Assembly (NCBI GenBank): GCA_009917545.1
Contig: QZDW01000007.1
Span: 107,574 to 171,573, forward strand
From: a bacterium 1XD42-76
Lineage (GTDB): Bacteria; Bacillota; Clostridia; Lachnospirales; Lachnospiraceae
Length of the DNA stretch: 64,000 nucleotides
Reading direction: 5' to 3'
In this document: one piece after another, positions 42,450 through 51,917 of the stretch
Layout of the letters: each line of letters begins with the position of its first letter
Numbering within the stretch: the stretch's first letter is position 1
Notes under the pieces: generated by a model
What the model saw: only the letters and a program-made list of their open reading frames with translations
Databases searched by the model: none
Told to the model about the DNA's origin: nothing
Made by a program: the position numbers and the translations under genes

Positions 42450-44345
42450 CTACTTATCGGCTTTAATATCCACGATCATAGCCAGGCTCTCTTCTCCCCT
42501 CTTCTCCTTTGCGTCTGTAACATAAAAGTTGCAGGACAGCTCCAGAGAAATCATCTGGTATGGCGCTGCCGGAAATTCATATGACATGGCGCTGTCTGTA
42601 AATACCAGATCCGGCAGCTTTTTTCCATTCACCTTGACCGTGCAGACCTGCTTTCCTGTGATTTTGCCCGGATAGTAGCAGTTAAGCGTCACGGTATCCG
42701 TATCCCCGTTCAGGAATACGATCTTCGCCTGTTTATCAACCCATCCATCCTCATAGCTTCCATACGCACGATTAAAACGCTGCTTTTCCACAAAGGAGGT
42801 CACATCCAGATATGCATTATTTTCAACGTCCTCACATAGGATAACCATCTCATCCGTGATTGTCTTAAAATCAAAGTCACTGTCGATGAACTCGATTTTC
42901 GTGTTTTCCCCCTTTTTGTCCTTATCGTACACTTTCAGAAAGGTCTCAGCTGTAAACTCACTCATTTCGTAGGTGTTACCGATTATGTACACCTGCTTTT
43001 TGAAAATGTCGTTTTCGTACGTTCCTGCCGTTACCTCAGCCAGGGAATTATAGCGCAGCTGGTTCGGCCAATAATAAAGATTCTCCCAGCAGCCTCTGTA
43101 AAAAGTTTCTGCCGGAATCAGGGAACCCACATAGAGAAACACGAGGAGCCCGGCTTTCCCCATAACAGACGACATATAGGCCAGCACCAGAAGCGCTGCC
43201 GCATAGACAACATAGACCCAGCGCAGCTCCACACGGATCGTAACACTGGAGGAGCCGATACAGAGCGCAATAAAAACCAGAAACAGCGCCAGATTTTTCA
43301 GATATCCCACCATCTGCCTGCCGCTCCGAAGCACCGCGAACAAAAATACGGCCACACACACTGCCAGCACCAGATTGGAGAACAGAACATATCTCTGAAT
43401 GTGTTCCGGTGAATCTTCAAAGGCCAGCATGCACAGATATTCCGGCCCTGTATTTCTCCCAAATACCATGCCAACCTGCTCCAGGGCATGGCCAAGCGCA
43501 TCGCCAAACTGAAAGGTATCCGCTACATCCGTGCCGCCTGTCCCGGCCGGGGACAAAGTTCCGATCGTAACAAAACGGATCAGAAGAATCAAACCGAACA
43601 GACCTGTTGTTATGAGGGACAAAAGAAGCTTTAAAATACCGCCCGTTTCCCGTTCACGCCTTTTTCTGCTTCTGCGCGTACGTTCCTCCTGTTTTCTCTC
43701 CTCCCATGTTCCGGCCTCATAATCTCTGCCTGTGCTGCGTTTACCCATGAGCAGCGCCAAAAACAGAACCGGAACCAGAGCCATATACCGTTCATGAATG
43801 AAGCTTGCCAGAAAATAGCACAGATTGGCGAGCAGATAGCTTCCTGTATTGCGCTCGTTGACATACCGGTATGCATAATACAACAGTCCGACGGCAGCCC
43901 ACAGTCCCAGGCTTTCCATCAATCCGTAAAACTGGCTGATCTGGTAATACGCAAGCCGGGAAACCAGGTACGCGAGTCCCACAGCCAGGCTCACCAGCTT
44001 TCTTCTGTTCATATGAAATGCGATTTTATACAGCGAGAATGCAATACACACATTCAAAATGATATTAAACGGCACCATCCATCCGACATGATGGCCCAGC
44101 AGGAGGAGCTCAAGCCATGCTGCCAGATAGAACACGAAACGAAAGCGTGTGCTTCCCATCGGAAATACGAATTCAAAGAAAGACTGCTCCCCGTAACAGG
44201 ACCACAGATAGAGATCATCCATATAGAGCCCCTTAAGCTCTACGCCGCGGTTAATGAAAAAACCGGCTCCCAAAAGCAGGGCAAATATCAGAAAGCCTTC
44301 CTTTCTTTTGTCAAATTCTTCGGCGATCCTGTCACGTATTTCCAT
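42450..44345 (-). CDS. Large polytopic GT-C-like membrane protein
   Basis: This 631-residue protein has about 11 helices in the first two-thirds. The first outer loop has MDDLYLWSCYGEQSFFEFVF, an Asp pair as in protein- or lipid-linked GT-C enzymes. A basic cytosolic loop (EERKQEERTRRSRKRRERET) lies near residue 222. The last 200 residues form an extracellular beta-rich domain (EVTAGTYENDIFKKQVYIIG; VENNAYLDVTSFVEKQRFNR). It overlaps nothing and lies 12 bases from the next gene. Likely a glycosyltransferase of the surface polymer. Specificity unknown. Confidence 0.7.
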   Translation of the reverse strand: MEIRDRIAEEFDKRKEGFLIFALLLGAGFFINRGVELKGLYMDDLYLWSCYGEQSFFEFVFPMGSTRFRFVFYLAAWLELLLLGHHVGWMVPFNIILNVCIAFSLYKIAFHMNRRKLVSLAVGLAYLVSRLAYYQISQFYGLMESLGLWAAVGLLYYAYRYVNERNTGSYLLANLCYFLASFIHERYMALVPVLFLALLMGKRSTGRDYEAGTWEERKQEERTRRSRKRRERETGGILKLLLSLITTGLFGLILLIRFVTIGTLSPAGTGGTDVADTFQFGDALGHALEQVGMVFGRNTGPEYLCMLAFEDSPEHIQRYVLFSNLVLAVCVAVFLFAVLRSGRQMVGYLKNLALFLVFIALCIGSSSVTIRVELRWVYVVYAAALLVLAYMSSVMGKAGLLVFLYVGSLIPAETFYRGCWENLYYWPNQLRYNSLAEVTAGTYENDIFKKQVYIIGNTYEMSEFTAETFLKVYDKDKKGENTKIEFIDSDFDFKTITDEMVILCEDVENNAYLDVTSFVEKQRFNRAYGSYEDGWVDKQAKIVFLNGDTDTVTLNCYYPGKITGKQVCTVKVNGKKLPDLVFTDSAMSYEFPAAPYQMISLELSCNFYVTDAKEKRGEESLAMIVDIKADK

Positions 44346-44357
44346 TTCCTTATCCCC

Positions 44358-46631
44358 TTACTGCTGCTCTCCCGGCCAGTATTTCTGCGCGAATTCTTCC
44401 AGGCGTTCCTCTGCCTTTTCCCCTGTCCCGGGCTCAGGACAAAAGGAGGCCAGCGCATTTCCGTTTTCGTATAAAATGTCCTCCATATAGCCCTTTCTCA
44501 CCATGTCAGTCACATTGTTCCAGGCGTCCGTCCCCGGCTTCAGATACCCGCTCTCCAGGTAAATGTAGTCTGTCCCGGCATATGCCAGAAAACATACTAA
44601 CGCCTCCGGGCTCGCTGAAATGTAGACATTTCCTCCGCTTCCCTCGATATCCGTATAGCTCTGGGCATTGCATGGGAATAAAAGCATCTGAGGCTGCTCG
44701 CCAAATACGAGAACCCGCGTCTCCGAATCCTCTGCCAGGATATCCCAGATCACGTCATTCCCCTGCGCCTCCATCTGTTCCTGTGCTTCTGCATCGTGAT
44801 CCTGATAACCGGCATGCAGAACAGACACAGGCGACAGGCCCAAGGCCCCGCTCCAGTTGCTGACAGCCGTCATGGTAATATTAAATAACAGCACCGGCAT
44901 CAGAAGCTTTACGATGGCATGTGACAGCATCCAGTTTTTCAGCCTGCTGATTGTAATCACAGCCAGTATGGTAAACAGTGCATATAGCAAAATGAAATAA
45001 TTTCCATCCACCTGCCACAGCAGATACAGCGCCGCCAGGCTGACTGCCCCGTTTGTCAGGAATATAAACACCAGGCAGAGCAGCGGATATTTTTCCTTTT
45101 TTTTCACTTCCGCCATATCGGCAAACAGCGGAAGCACCAGCACGGCCAGGAAAATCAGCAGTAACGTACTCCCCCAGGCAATCCGTACATGAGCCATATC
45201 CTCCCCCACCGGGGCCAGCAGAACTCCATAAAGGCGGAGAACGAAATGTTTCAGCCCGCTCAGGGAAAACGGAGAGCCGCCGTTTGAGGGCAGGCCTCCG
45301 AAATAAAAGGGGTAACGCACCTCAAATCCCAGCCTGGCCCAGATCGAATAAAAGACCGATGTAACCGGAAGCCCGGTCAGAAGATACGTCCTGAGCCATA
45401 CCAAAAACCACATGCACACTGCAGGCACCGCCGCCAGCCAATAGCGGTCACGCATGTGAAACGGCTGTCTCCTTGCCGCAAGCAGGCATACTATGGCCGT
45501 CGCAGCTGCCACGGTAGAAAACACCAGCGCCGTAGGCTTTAAAACCATTGTCATGAAAAATGCACAGACGGCTAACGGCAGATAACAGTCCCTGTTCTTT
45601 TTCAGATAAAGCAGGAGGTAATATATCATAAGAAGCTGGAAAAAAGCCGTCAGGGAATCGGTCTTGGCTGTGATTCCCATGTTCATGACGCCGGGTATGC
45701 AGGAAAGAAGCGCCATGCCAAACAATGCATAGCGGCGGCTTGCAAACAGCTTTATGATCTCACCGGCCGCTAACAGGATCCCGGCTGTCACCCATAGCTG
45801 GAAGCTGATGAAAAAGCTGTACGAGGGCAGGCCGGAGAGCGGAAACAGCAGGATCTCCAGGCCCTTGGAATACGTGTAGACAACATTAATGCTGCCCAGG
45901 TTTTCGTAGATCCCGCCTCCGTTGTTCAGGATATACTCAGAGCGAAGCCCGTAATGGAGGGAATCGTAATCCGCGCAGAGGTTCATTCTCCCGGCCTGCA
46001 GCATAAGCATTGTCAGAACCAGCGACAGAAAAAACACGGTGCTCCACCGAAGCGTCCCGCTCCGGGCGCCCCAAAACTCCCTGAAACGTAAAAATACCTG
46101 CCCTTCCTTCTTTTCCCGCCGAAATCCATATGCCAGACAGAATCCCCCAATGAGGCCTGCCGCCACTCTCACATGACCGATACTGCCGATTCCAAGCAGG
46201 GACATTACACAAAACAGCAGAATCAGAAAGCAGCTCCCCAGTAGGAAATCGGTCATAATAGTGAGCATGTGAAAGTCCCGGAAAGCTTTCCCTCGATCAA
46301 TCAGAGAGCGGAACCAGCTTCCCACGGCAATCATCAAAAAAAGGTAGCATCCGGAAAACGCCATCGGGAGAAACACCATGTGCAGCCAGCAGAAGGCTGC
46401 CAGTACCACAGAGACTAAAAGCACACGCATTCCCGGGCCCGCAGCCTTCCTCAGGCAGAGAAAAAGGCACAGGAACAGGACAGCCATCTCAAACAGAAGC
46501 CAATAGGTCTCCTTGCTCCTGAGGCGGGGACCGTCAACCCCTGTCACATATATCTGCCCAATCCCAACCAGCAGGGCGGCCATTGTAATCATGGCCAGGA
46601 CGATCATCGCAAACCATTCTCGTTTCTTCAT
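44358..46631 (-). CDS. Large GT-C-family membrane glycosyltransferase
   Basis: This 757-residue protein has some 14 helices. It shows the GT-C loop 1 signature near residue 218 (ADYDSLHYGLRSEYILNNGG) and AKTDSLTAFFQLLMIYYLL, typical of ArnT/PMT-like enzymes that use polyprenyl-phosphate sugars. A soluble extracellular C-terminal domain of about 140 residues follows (VIWDILAEDSETRVLVFGEQ; DAWNNVTDMVRKGYMEDIL). The gene lies 14 bases after the LtaS-like gene. It probably modifies or builds the surface polymer outside the membrane. Confidence 0.8.
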   Translation of the reverse strand: MKKREWFAMIVLAMITMAALLVGIGQIYVTGVDGPRLRSKETYWLLFEMAVLFLCLFLCLRKAAGPGMRVLLVSVVLAAFCWLHMVFLPMAFSGCYLFLMIAVGSWFRSLIDRGKAFRDFHMLTIMTDFLLGSCFLILLFCVMSLLGIGSIGHVRVAAGLIGGFCLAYGFRREKKEGQVFLRFREFWGARSGTLRWSTVFFLSLVLTMLMLQAGRMNLCADYDSLHYGLRSEYILNNGGGIYENLGSINVVYTYSKGLEILLFPLSGLPSYSFFISFQLWVTAGILLAAGEIIKLFASRRYALFGMALLSCIPGVMNMGITAKTDSLTAFFQLLMIYYLLLYLKKNRDCYLPLAVCAFFMTMVLKPTALVFSTVAAATAIVCLLAARRQPFHMRDRYWLAAVPAVCMWFLVWLRTYLLTGLPVTSVFYSIWARLGFEVRYPFYFGGLPSNGGSPFSLSGLKHFVLRLYGVLLAPVGEDMAHVRIAWGSTLLLIFLAVLVLPLFADMAEVKKKEKYPLLCLVFIFLTNGAVSLAALYLLWQVDGNYFILLYALFTILAVITISRLKNWMLSHAIVKLLMPVLLFNITMTAVSNWSGALGLSPVSVLHAGYQDHDAEAQEQMEAQGNDVIWDILAEDSETRVLVFGEQPQMLLFPCNAQSYTDIEGSGGNVYISASPEALVCFLAYAGTDYIYLESGYLKPGTDAWNNVTDMVRKGYMEDILYENGNALASFCPEPGTGEKAEERLEEFAQKYWPGEQQ

Positions 46632-46645
46632 GTCTCCCCCATGGC

Positions 46646-48559
46646 TTATCTTCGCAGCCGCTCAGACTTTCCAAACATCCTTTCATATTGGAGAATATGG
46701 AACTCATGAATCAGCGGATTCTCATCAAGCTCCCTCCAGGTACCGGTCTCTGTAAAATGCCCCTGACGGTCCAGGGTCCCCATTCCATGCACTGCCCCAA
46801 ATTCCGCCTTTAACTCATCAAGCTTCTTCCGGAACCCCTCCGGTATAATCCCGGCCTCCCAAAGAACCGTATTTCCCAGCATAAATGTGCTCTGGGGCTC
46901 TGCTTCCGGGATCTCCCTGTCATAATTACTCCAAATCAGGTACGGTGTGATAAAAGCATTCATCTTTAAAGCAGACGGTACATTACTCCAGCGCATTCCA
47001 AACATTTCCTCATAAAAAGCTTCGTCCAAATACGGCTGATGATCGCCGAATACGATAACAAGCGTTGGCTCCTTCCAACTCCCGCATGTCTCAATCAGCC
47101 CCTTCAGCGCCTCATCTGACATCCGAAGCAGGCTCAGGTATTCGTCTGCCCTGGGGAACCGTCCGTCACATTCTGAGCCGTTTATATCCGTCACATGTGT
47201 CGCCGCCTCCTGACTGGCTGTCTCATAGCCGCCATGATTCTGCATGGTAACATTAAAAAGAAACAGCATCTCCCCCGGCTCCTTATTCTCCACAAGCGCA
47301 ATCAATGCATCATAATCTGACTGATCGCTCATCAGGCCACGCGGATACTTAAACGAGGACGCTTCTGCCGTCGCTTTCAGGGCCCGCAGGTCTAAAAACT
47401 CATCAAAGCCCATATTTTCATATACCTTCGCACGGTTCCAATTACGGCCGGGATAGGGGTGGACCGCAACGGTCCTGTAGCCGTATCGTTTAAAGATACC
47501 GGCCAGAGAGTCCTCCCCCGGTCTCGTATAAAACTGATAGGGTACACTTCCGGAAGGAGCCAGCGCGCAGGCATTGCCCGTCAGAAATTCATACTCGCTG
47601 TTGGGCGTCATAGCTCCGAATACAGGGACATACAACCGTCCCTTCTGTGCATTTTTATTCAGGCTGTGATAAAAGGCAAGCGGATCCTCATTCGTTTCAA
47701 AATATCTTCCGGTTCCCAGTTCATTATAAACCTCAAGATCGCAGAAGCTTTCATTCATAATGCAGATCACATTGACAGGTATCGTTTTGTCCCTGTGGAA
47801 TTCTGCCTTTGAGTCCGGCAGGGCTGCGAGAATCGTGTCCACTGCCTCACTGGAATATCCCTCCGGTTTTTGCGGGAACAAATTCTTCAGGGAAATCACG
47901 GTAGAGAGTAAAACGCCCTCTTTTTCAAAGTTTATGACTGGATCCCACATCTGCACATCCGCACAGACACCGGGAACAAGTACATAAAACAAAATTCCTC
48001 CAAACACTGTGCATACGCCCAGCCAGGCTGTGGATGGAATCAGACGCCCCAGAACCATATCCAGCCGTTTCCTTCTTCTGGCCCTCCGCCCACGGCGCGG
48101 AGAAAGCCCTGTTGTCCCCAACACATACAGATTCGCGGCATGCGAATCCCTTTTCCTCAGCATAAGCGGATATTTCCACCCGACCGCCATGCACAAAAGC
48201 GTGAGTACAAGGGAGAAAAACAATCCCCAGGTCATGTGGAAGGAATAATTCCCCGATACGCTTACAGCGGTTCCGAGCGCCAGAAGATCCCAGAACATGA
48301 TGGGCCGGCCCCGGAAATCTGTCACAAAGTATTCCCCCGCGCCGGCAATATAAAAGAACAGGCACATTACAGGCCAGGTAAATCTCGTATTGCCAAACAG
48401 GATAAATGCGCCCAGATAGAACAGGTAATACAGAACCAGATTAAGGACAATACCGGCCAGAGTAATCCGCATCAGGTTTCCAGTGGCAATTTCAACGATC
48501 AGGAATGAAAAAAACGGCACAAGCCATGCAACGTATCCGGCATGTCCCCTATTCCGCAT
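46646..48559 (-). CDS. LTA synthase-like membrane sulfatase (phosphoglycerol transferase family)
   Basis: This 637-residue protein has five N-terminal helices followed by an extracellular alkaline-phosphatase-fold domain from about 255. Key pieces are VICIMNESFCDLEVYNELG (metal Glu), GAMTPNSEYEFLTGNACALA with the nucleophile Thr, FGDHQPYLDEAFYEEMFGM (metal Asp/His) and NHGGYETAS. Members transfer phosphoglycerol or similar groups to polymer chains. Its neighbours suggest a surface polymer with phospho-substituents. It overlaps the SIS gene by 11 bases. Confidence 0.9.
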   Translation of the reverse strand: MRNRGHAGYVAWLVPFFSFLIVEIATGNLMRITLAGIVLNLVLYYLFYLGAFILFGNTRFTWPVMCLFFYIAGAGEYFVTDFRGRPIMFWDLLALGTAVSVSGNYSFHMTWGLFFSLVLTLLCMAVGWKYPLMLRKRDSHAANLYVLGTTGLSPRRGRRARRRKRLDMVLGRLIPSTAWLGVCTVFGGILFYVLVPGVCADVQMWDPVINFEKEGVLLSTVISLKNLFPQKPEGYSSEAVDTILAALPDSKAEFHRDKTIPVNVICIMNESFCDLEVYNELGTGRYFETNEDPLAFYHSLNKNAQKGRLYVPVFGAMTPNSEYEFLTGNACALAPSGSVPYQFYTRPGEDSLAGIFKRYGYRTVAVHPYPGRNWNRAKVYENMGFDEFLDLRALKATAEASSFKYPRGLMSDQSDYDALIALVENKEPGEMLFLFNVTMQNHGGYETASQEAATHVTDINGSECDGRFPRADEYLSLLRMSDEALKGLIETCGSWKEPTLVIVFGDHQPYLDEAFYEEMFGMRWSNVPSALKMNAFITPYLIWSNYDREIPEAEPQSTFMLGNTVLWEAGIIPEGFRKKLDELKAEFGAVHGMGTLDRQGHFTETGTWRELDENPLIHEFHILQYERMFGKSERLRR

Positions 48560-49175
48560 AAAACCTTTCCTCCAGCATCACGCAGAGAGCATGGTAAACA
48601 GGAAGATGCAGTTCCTGAATGCGGTATGTCTCCTGTTCCGGAACCACGACAGCCGCATCCGAAAGGTGTTTTAACTTTCCTCCGTCCCTTCCCGTAAGTG
48701 CCAGCACCTTCATCCCTCTGGCCTTTGCCGTCACCGCAGCATATACGACGTTCTCCGCATTGCCCGAAGTGGAAATTCCCAGGAATACATCCCCGGGCTT
48801 CCCGTACCCGTTCACCTGCTGGGCATAAGTGAGCAACCCGTCCACATCATTGATAAATGCAGAGCTCAGAGCGGCATGGTTCGTGAGAGCGATGGCCGGA
48901 AGCCCGCCCTGAAGCTTTTCGGCAAGAAGGCTGCCCCTTCCTTCATCCACCCTTTTCAATGCCTCCGCAAAATCTTCTGCAACCGGACGGCGTTTCAAAA
49001 ACCCCTTCATCAGTTCGCCTACAATATGCTCGGAATCGGCTGCACTTCCACCGTTTCCTGCAATCAGGAGCTTACCGCCGCTGCTGTAGCAGGCCTCCAA
49101 AATTCTGTATGTCTTTTCAATGTCCCCGCGTATGCTCTCCAACGCCGGATACCGTCTTATCAGCTCGTTCAGCAT
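48549..49175 (-). CDS. SIS-domain phosphosugar isomerase, GmhA-like
   Basis: This is a 207-residue cytoplasmic protein of the SIS family. The fold start reads GGKLLIAGNGGSAADSEHIV, as in sedoheptulose-7-phosphate isomerase GmhA, and GDVFLGISTSGNAENVVYAA is the second sugar-phosphate loop. GmhA makes the first heptose precursor, but no heptose kinase or adenylyltransferase (hldE/hddA/hddC) is in the window. ATG 49175 is chosen from alignment. It is the first gene of the polysaccharide operon, divergent in role from the nearby ribosomal genes. Confidence 0.85.
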   Translation of the reverse strand: MLNELIRRYPALESIRGDIEKTYRILEACYSSGGKLLIAGNGGSAADSEHIVGELMKGFLKRRPVAEDFAEALKRVDEGRGSLLAEKLQGGLPAIALTNHAALSSAFINDVDGLLTYAQQVNGYGKPGDVFLGISTSGNAENVVYAAVTAKARGMKVLALTGRDGGKLKHLSDAAVVVPEQETYRIQELHLPVYHALCVMLEERFYAE

Positions 49176-49256
49176 GGCTCCCGTTCCTTTCTGATTCTCT
49201 GCCGGTATGGTATGCATGGCCTGTCCGGCCTTTTACATACTCAGGCATTTATGCAA

Positions 49257-49289
49257 AATTCCGCAGGAGGTTTCCCATCCTGCGGAATT
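49257..49289 (-). terminator. Terminator of the ribosomal operon (after rplL)
   Basis: AATTCCGCAGGA (49257-49268) and TCCTGCGGAATT (49278-49289) pair perfectly over 12 bases, followed on the minus strand by TTGC. It lies about 60 bases beyond the rplL stop and separates it from the polysaccharide operon. Confidence 0.75.
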
Positions 49290-49351
49290 CTAATGCCTTG
49301 ATATAAAAAGCTGTATTGGCAGGTCTTTTGTACCGCATTCCAGACAGATGA

Positions 49352-49723
49352 TTACTTAAGTGTAATCTTTGCACCCTCTGCTTCCAGCTTGGTCTTGATA
49401 TCGTTTGCTTCTTCTTTGGAAGCGCCGGCCTTAACTACCTTCGGAGCGCCGTCTACAACGTCCTTGGCTTCCTTCAGACCAAGGCCTGTCACTTCACGGA
49501 CAACCTTGATGACCTTAACCTTGTTCGGGCCGACATCCGTCAGCTCAACATCAAACTCAGTCTTCTCTTCTTCCTGAGAAGCGCCCTGAGGAGCTACTGC
49601 AACAACACCAGCTGCTGCGGATACGCCAAACTCTTCCTCGCAGGCCTTTACCAGTTCATTTAATTCCAGTACGGATAATTCCTTAATCGCTTCAATAAAT
49701 TCAGCAGTTGTCAACTTTGCCAT
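49352..49723 (-). CDS. rplL: 50S ribosomal protein L7/L12
   Basis: This 123-residue stalk protein binds translation factors as dimers on L10. The N-terminal dimer part ([20 protein letters not shown]) and Ala-rich hinge ([20 protein letters not shown]) precede the C-terminal factor-binding domain ([39 protein letters not shown]). GAGGG before ATG 49723 sets the start. It is the last gene of the rplJ-rplL unit. Confidence 0.98.
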   Translation of the reverse strand: MAKLTTAEFIEAIKELSVLELNELVKACEEEFGVSAAAGVVAVAPQGASQEEEKTEFDVELTDVGPNKVKVIKVVREVTGLGLKEAKDVVDGAPKVVKAGASKEEANDIKTKLEAEGAKITLK

Positions 49724-49763
49724 TCCTGTTCCCTCCATAAAATTTTATTCACAAATCTCTGTT

Positions 49764-49790
49764 TACTGTAAAAGTCCGCCACCGGACGTC
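49764..49790 (+). repeat. Possible 5' scrap of the dispersed element
   Basis: ACTGTAAAAGTCCGCC with a shortened hairpin CCGCCACCGG matches the first 27 bases of the element. It sits between rplL and rplJ. The match is short and could be chance. Confidence 0.3.
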
Positions 49791-49795
49791 TGCTC

Positions 49796-50302
49796 TTACG
49801 CCTCTGCTGCTTCTGCGCCGCCCTGCTTCTCTGCGATCTGATCGATCACGCGGGCAAAGTTGGCGATCGGAGACTGCATACTTCCGAGAAGTCTTCCCAG
49901 AAGAACCTCTCTGGACGGAATCGTCGCAATCAGATTGATTCCCTTCTGGTCATAATATGTGCCCTCGACAACGCCGCCCTTTAACTCAAGCTTGTCGGCA
50001 GTCTTGGCAAATTCTGCAAGGACTCTCGCCGGAGCCGTTGCATCCTCCTTGGATACGGCCAGCGCGGTCGGGCCCTCAAGATGCGGGCCAAGTGCCTCGA
50101 ATTCCGTTCCCTTGGCAGCAAAGCGGATCATCGTGTTCTTATATACTTTATAAGTAATGCCTTCTTCTCTTAAGCGTTTGCGGAGCGCCGTGTCCTGTTC
50201 TACGGTCAGTCCGCGGTAATCCGCGACCACAGCCGCTCTCGCTCCGTTGAACAGCTCAGCAATCTCTGCGACAATCGGCTGCTTTAATTCAACTTTTGCC
50301 AT
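49796..50302 (-). CDS. rplJ: 50S ribosomal protein L10
   Basis: This 168-residue protein anchors the L7/L12 dimers on 23S rRNA. The family start KVELKQPIVAEIAELFNGAR and the block VVADYRGLTVEQDTALRKRL are clear; the C-terminal helix ends EKQGGAEAAEA. AGGAGG precedes the ATG. A structured leader at 50399-50504 with an attenuator hairpin fits L10-L12 autoregulation. Confidence 0.98.
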   Translation of the reverse strand: MAKVELKQPIVAEIAELFNGARAAVVADYRGLTVEQDTALRKRLREEGITYKVYKNTMIRFAAKGTEFEALGPHLEGPTALAVSKEDATAPARVLAEFAKTADKLELKGGVVEGTYYDQKGINLIATIPSREVLLGRLLGSMQSPIANFARVIDQIAEKQGGAEAAEA

Positions 50303-50398
50303 GAATGGTTTACCTCCTGTTTTATTTTCACTCCCATATCTGCGGGAGATGTATGAAACGCCCGGCGTCCCATACCGTATTGTAAAGCCGTAAAGAAA

Positions 50399-50504
50399 CC
50401 CTCTCTGCCTAGACAGAGAGGGCTACAAAATTCTGCAATGTGAGTTTTGTATGTTCCTCGGCAGGTGTTTTCTCCTTATGCCTTACGGCACCTGCTGTCT
50501 TCGG
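50399..50504 (-). promoter_or_regulatory. L10 leader with attenuator hairpin
   Basis: On the minus strand, CCGAAGACAGCAGGTGCC, TAAGG and ACACCTGCCGAGG (50456-50504) form the kink-turn-like stem known as the L10 leader of Firmicutes. About 35 bases downstream, CCCTCTCTG and CAGAGAGGG (50399-50422) make a nine-base hairpin followed by TTTCTTTA, probably an attenuator. Excess L10-L12 complex would bind the leader and reduce rplJL expression. Confidence 0.8.
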
Positions 50505-50520
50505 CATGCAATACTTTTAT

Positions 50521-50549
50521 ACTATATCATAATATATTATGGTTGTCAA
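50521..50549 (-). promoter_or_regulatory. Consensus promoter for rplJ-rplL
   Basis: On the minus strand TTGACA (50544-50549) and TATAGT (50521-50526) are separated by 17 bases. It lies after rplA and before the L10 leader, so rplJ-rplL have their own promoter in addition to readthrough. Confidence 0.85.
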
Positions 50550-50572
50550 TTCATTTTGGCAAAATCAGGCTG

Positions 50573-51268
50573 TTAGCTCGTCAGCTTTGCAACATTCAGC
50601 TTCACGCCCGGTCCCATCGTGGTCGTCAGGGTCACGCTCTTTAAGTAAGCGCCCTTAACCGTGCTCGGCTTTGCCTTCATGATTGCATCCATAAGCGTCT
50701 GGAAGTTGTCCGCCAACTGTTCTTCTGTGAAAGAAGCCTTACCTACTGGCACATGGATAATGTTTGCTCTGTCAAGTCTGTACTCAATCTTACCGGCTTT
50801 GATATCGTTGATCGCCTTTGTCACGTCCATCGTTACGGTACCTGCCTTGGGGTTCGGCATCAGGCCCTTCGGTCCGAGGACACGGCCCAGACGTCCTACC
50901 ACACCCATCATATCAGGAGTTGCCACAACCACATCAAAGTCCAGCCAGCCTTCGTTCTGGATCTTCGGAATCAGCTCCTCGGCACCCACGAAATCTGCTC
51001 CGGCTGCCTGAGCCTCGTCCGCCTTCGGCCCCTTGGCAAATACAAGGATACGGACGGTTTTTCCTGTTCCATGCGGAAGTACAACGGCGCCGCGGACCTG
51101 CTGGTCGGCGTGACGGCCGTCACAACCTGTTCTCAGATGGGCTTCTACTGTCTCGTCAAATTTCGCGACAGCAGTCTTTTTAACCAATGCGATAGCGTCT
51201 GCCATATCATAAAGAGTCGCGCGGTCGATAGCTTTTGCCGCCTCTACGTATCTTTTTCCTCTTTTCAT
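50573..51268 (-). CDS. rplA: 50S ribosomal protein L1
   Basis: This 231-residue protein binds the 23S rRNA L1 stalk and is usually a translational repressor of its own mRNA. Family blocks are [59 protein letters not shown] and the end [19 protein letters not shown] precedes the ATG. It follows rplK with a hairpin-containing spacer that also appears before rplK. Confidence 0.98.
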   Translation of the reverse strand: MKRGKRYVEAAKAIDRATLYDMADAIALVKKTAVAKFDETVEAHLRTGCDGRHADQQVRGAVVLPHGTGKTVRILVFAKGPKADEAQAAGADFVGAEELIPKIQNEGWLDFDVVVATPDMMGVVGRLGRVLGPKGLMPNPKAGTVTMDVTKAINDIKAGKIEYRLDRANIIHVPVGKASFTEEQLADNFQTLMDAIMKAKPSTVKGAYLKSVTLTTTMGPGVKLNVAKLTS

Positions 51269-51283
51269 TCTAAATAACCTCCT

Positions 51284-51312
51284 GTGGTATTGTCGGGAGT
51301 TCTCCCTCCCAC
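51284..51312 (-). promoter_or_regulatory. Conserved hairpin before rplA, same as before rplK
   Basis: The minus-strand RNA GUGGGAGGGAGAACUCCCG then ACAAUACCAC folds with an inner stem GGGAG/CUCCC and outer GUGG/CCAC, ending next to the Shine-Dalgarno sequence of rplA. The near-identical copy at 51790-51817 suggests an L1-binding translational operator. Confidence 0.5.
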
Positions 51313-51342
51313 GTATATATCACAAATCCGATAGCTGCCTGA

Positions 51343-51768
51343 TTAATCTACGACCTGGATCCCCATTGATCTTGCTGTACCTGCGATCATGCTCGTTGCT
51401 GCCTCGATGCTGGCTGCGTTCAGATCCGGCATCTTGAGCTCGGCAATCTTCTGAACCTCGGCTCTGGTAAGCGTAGCTACCTTTGTCTTGTTCGGAACTG
51501 CGGAACCGGATTTGATCTTGGCTGCTTTCTTAAGAAGCACGGCGGCCGGCGGAGTCTTGGTGATGAAGCTGAAGCTTCTGTCCGCATAGACGGTAATCAC
51601 AACCGGGATAATCATATCGCCCTGATCGGCTGTCCTGGCGTTAAACTCCTTTGTAAACTGTACGATATTTACGCCATGCTGTCCAAGAGCCGGACCAACT
51701 GGCGGCGCTGGCGTAGCCTTTCCAGCAGGAATCTGTAATTTAATATAGCCTGTTACTTTCTTTGCCAT
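51343..51768 (-). CDS. rplK: 50S ribosomal protein L11
   Basis: This 141-residue protein belongs to the ribosomal GTPase-associated centre. It reads [20 protein letters not shown] then [20 protein letters not shown], both standard blocks, and ends with [22 protein letters not shown] eight bases before ATG 51768 sets the start; the three extra upstream codons are not needed. It is preceded by nusG. Confidence 0.98.
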   Translation of the reverse strand: MAKKVTGYIKLQIPAGKATPAPPVGPALGQHGVNIVQFTKEFNARTADQGDMIIPVVITVYADRSFSFITKTPPAAVLLKKAAKIKSGSAVPNKTKVATLTRAEVQKIAELKMPDLNAASIEAATSMIAGTARSMGIQVVD

Positions 51769-51789
51769 AATCGGCACCTCCTAAATCAT

Positions 51790-51817
51790 GTGGTAATGTC
51801 GGGGATTTCCCTCCCAC
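51790..51817 (-). promoter_or_regulatory. Conserved hairpin before rplK
   Basis: The minus-strand sequence GTGGGAGGGAAATCCCCGAC then ATTACCAC matches the element before rplA at 25 of about 28 positions. It lies 21 bases before the rplK start. A protein L1 binding site is the likely explanation by analogy. Confidence 0.5.
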
Positions 51818-51917
51818 GCGCCCCTTGTCTCTTTGCAAAAGGCCGCTTCCTATTGTTACAACTGCCAAAGCGCCTCCCTCGGACGTACATCCGTGCGTCT
51901 TAAGTCTGCGTCCGGCC

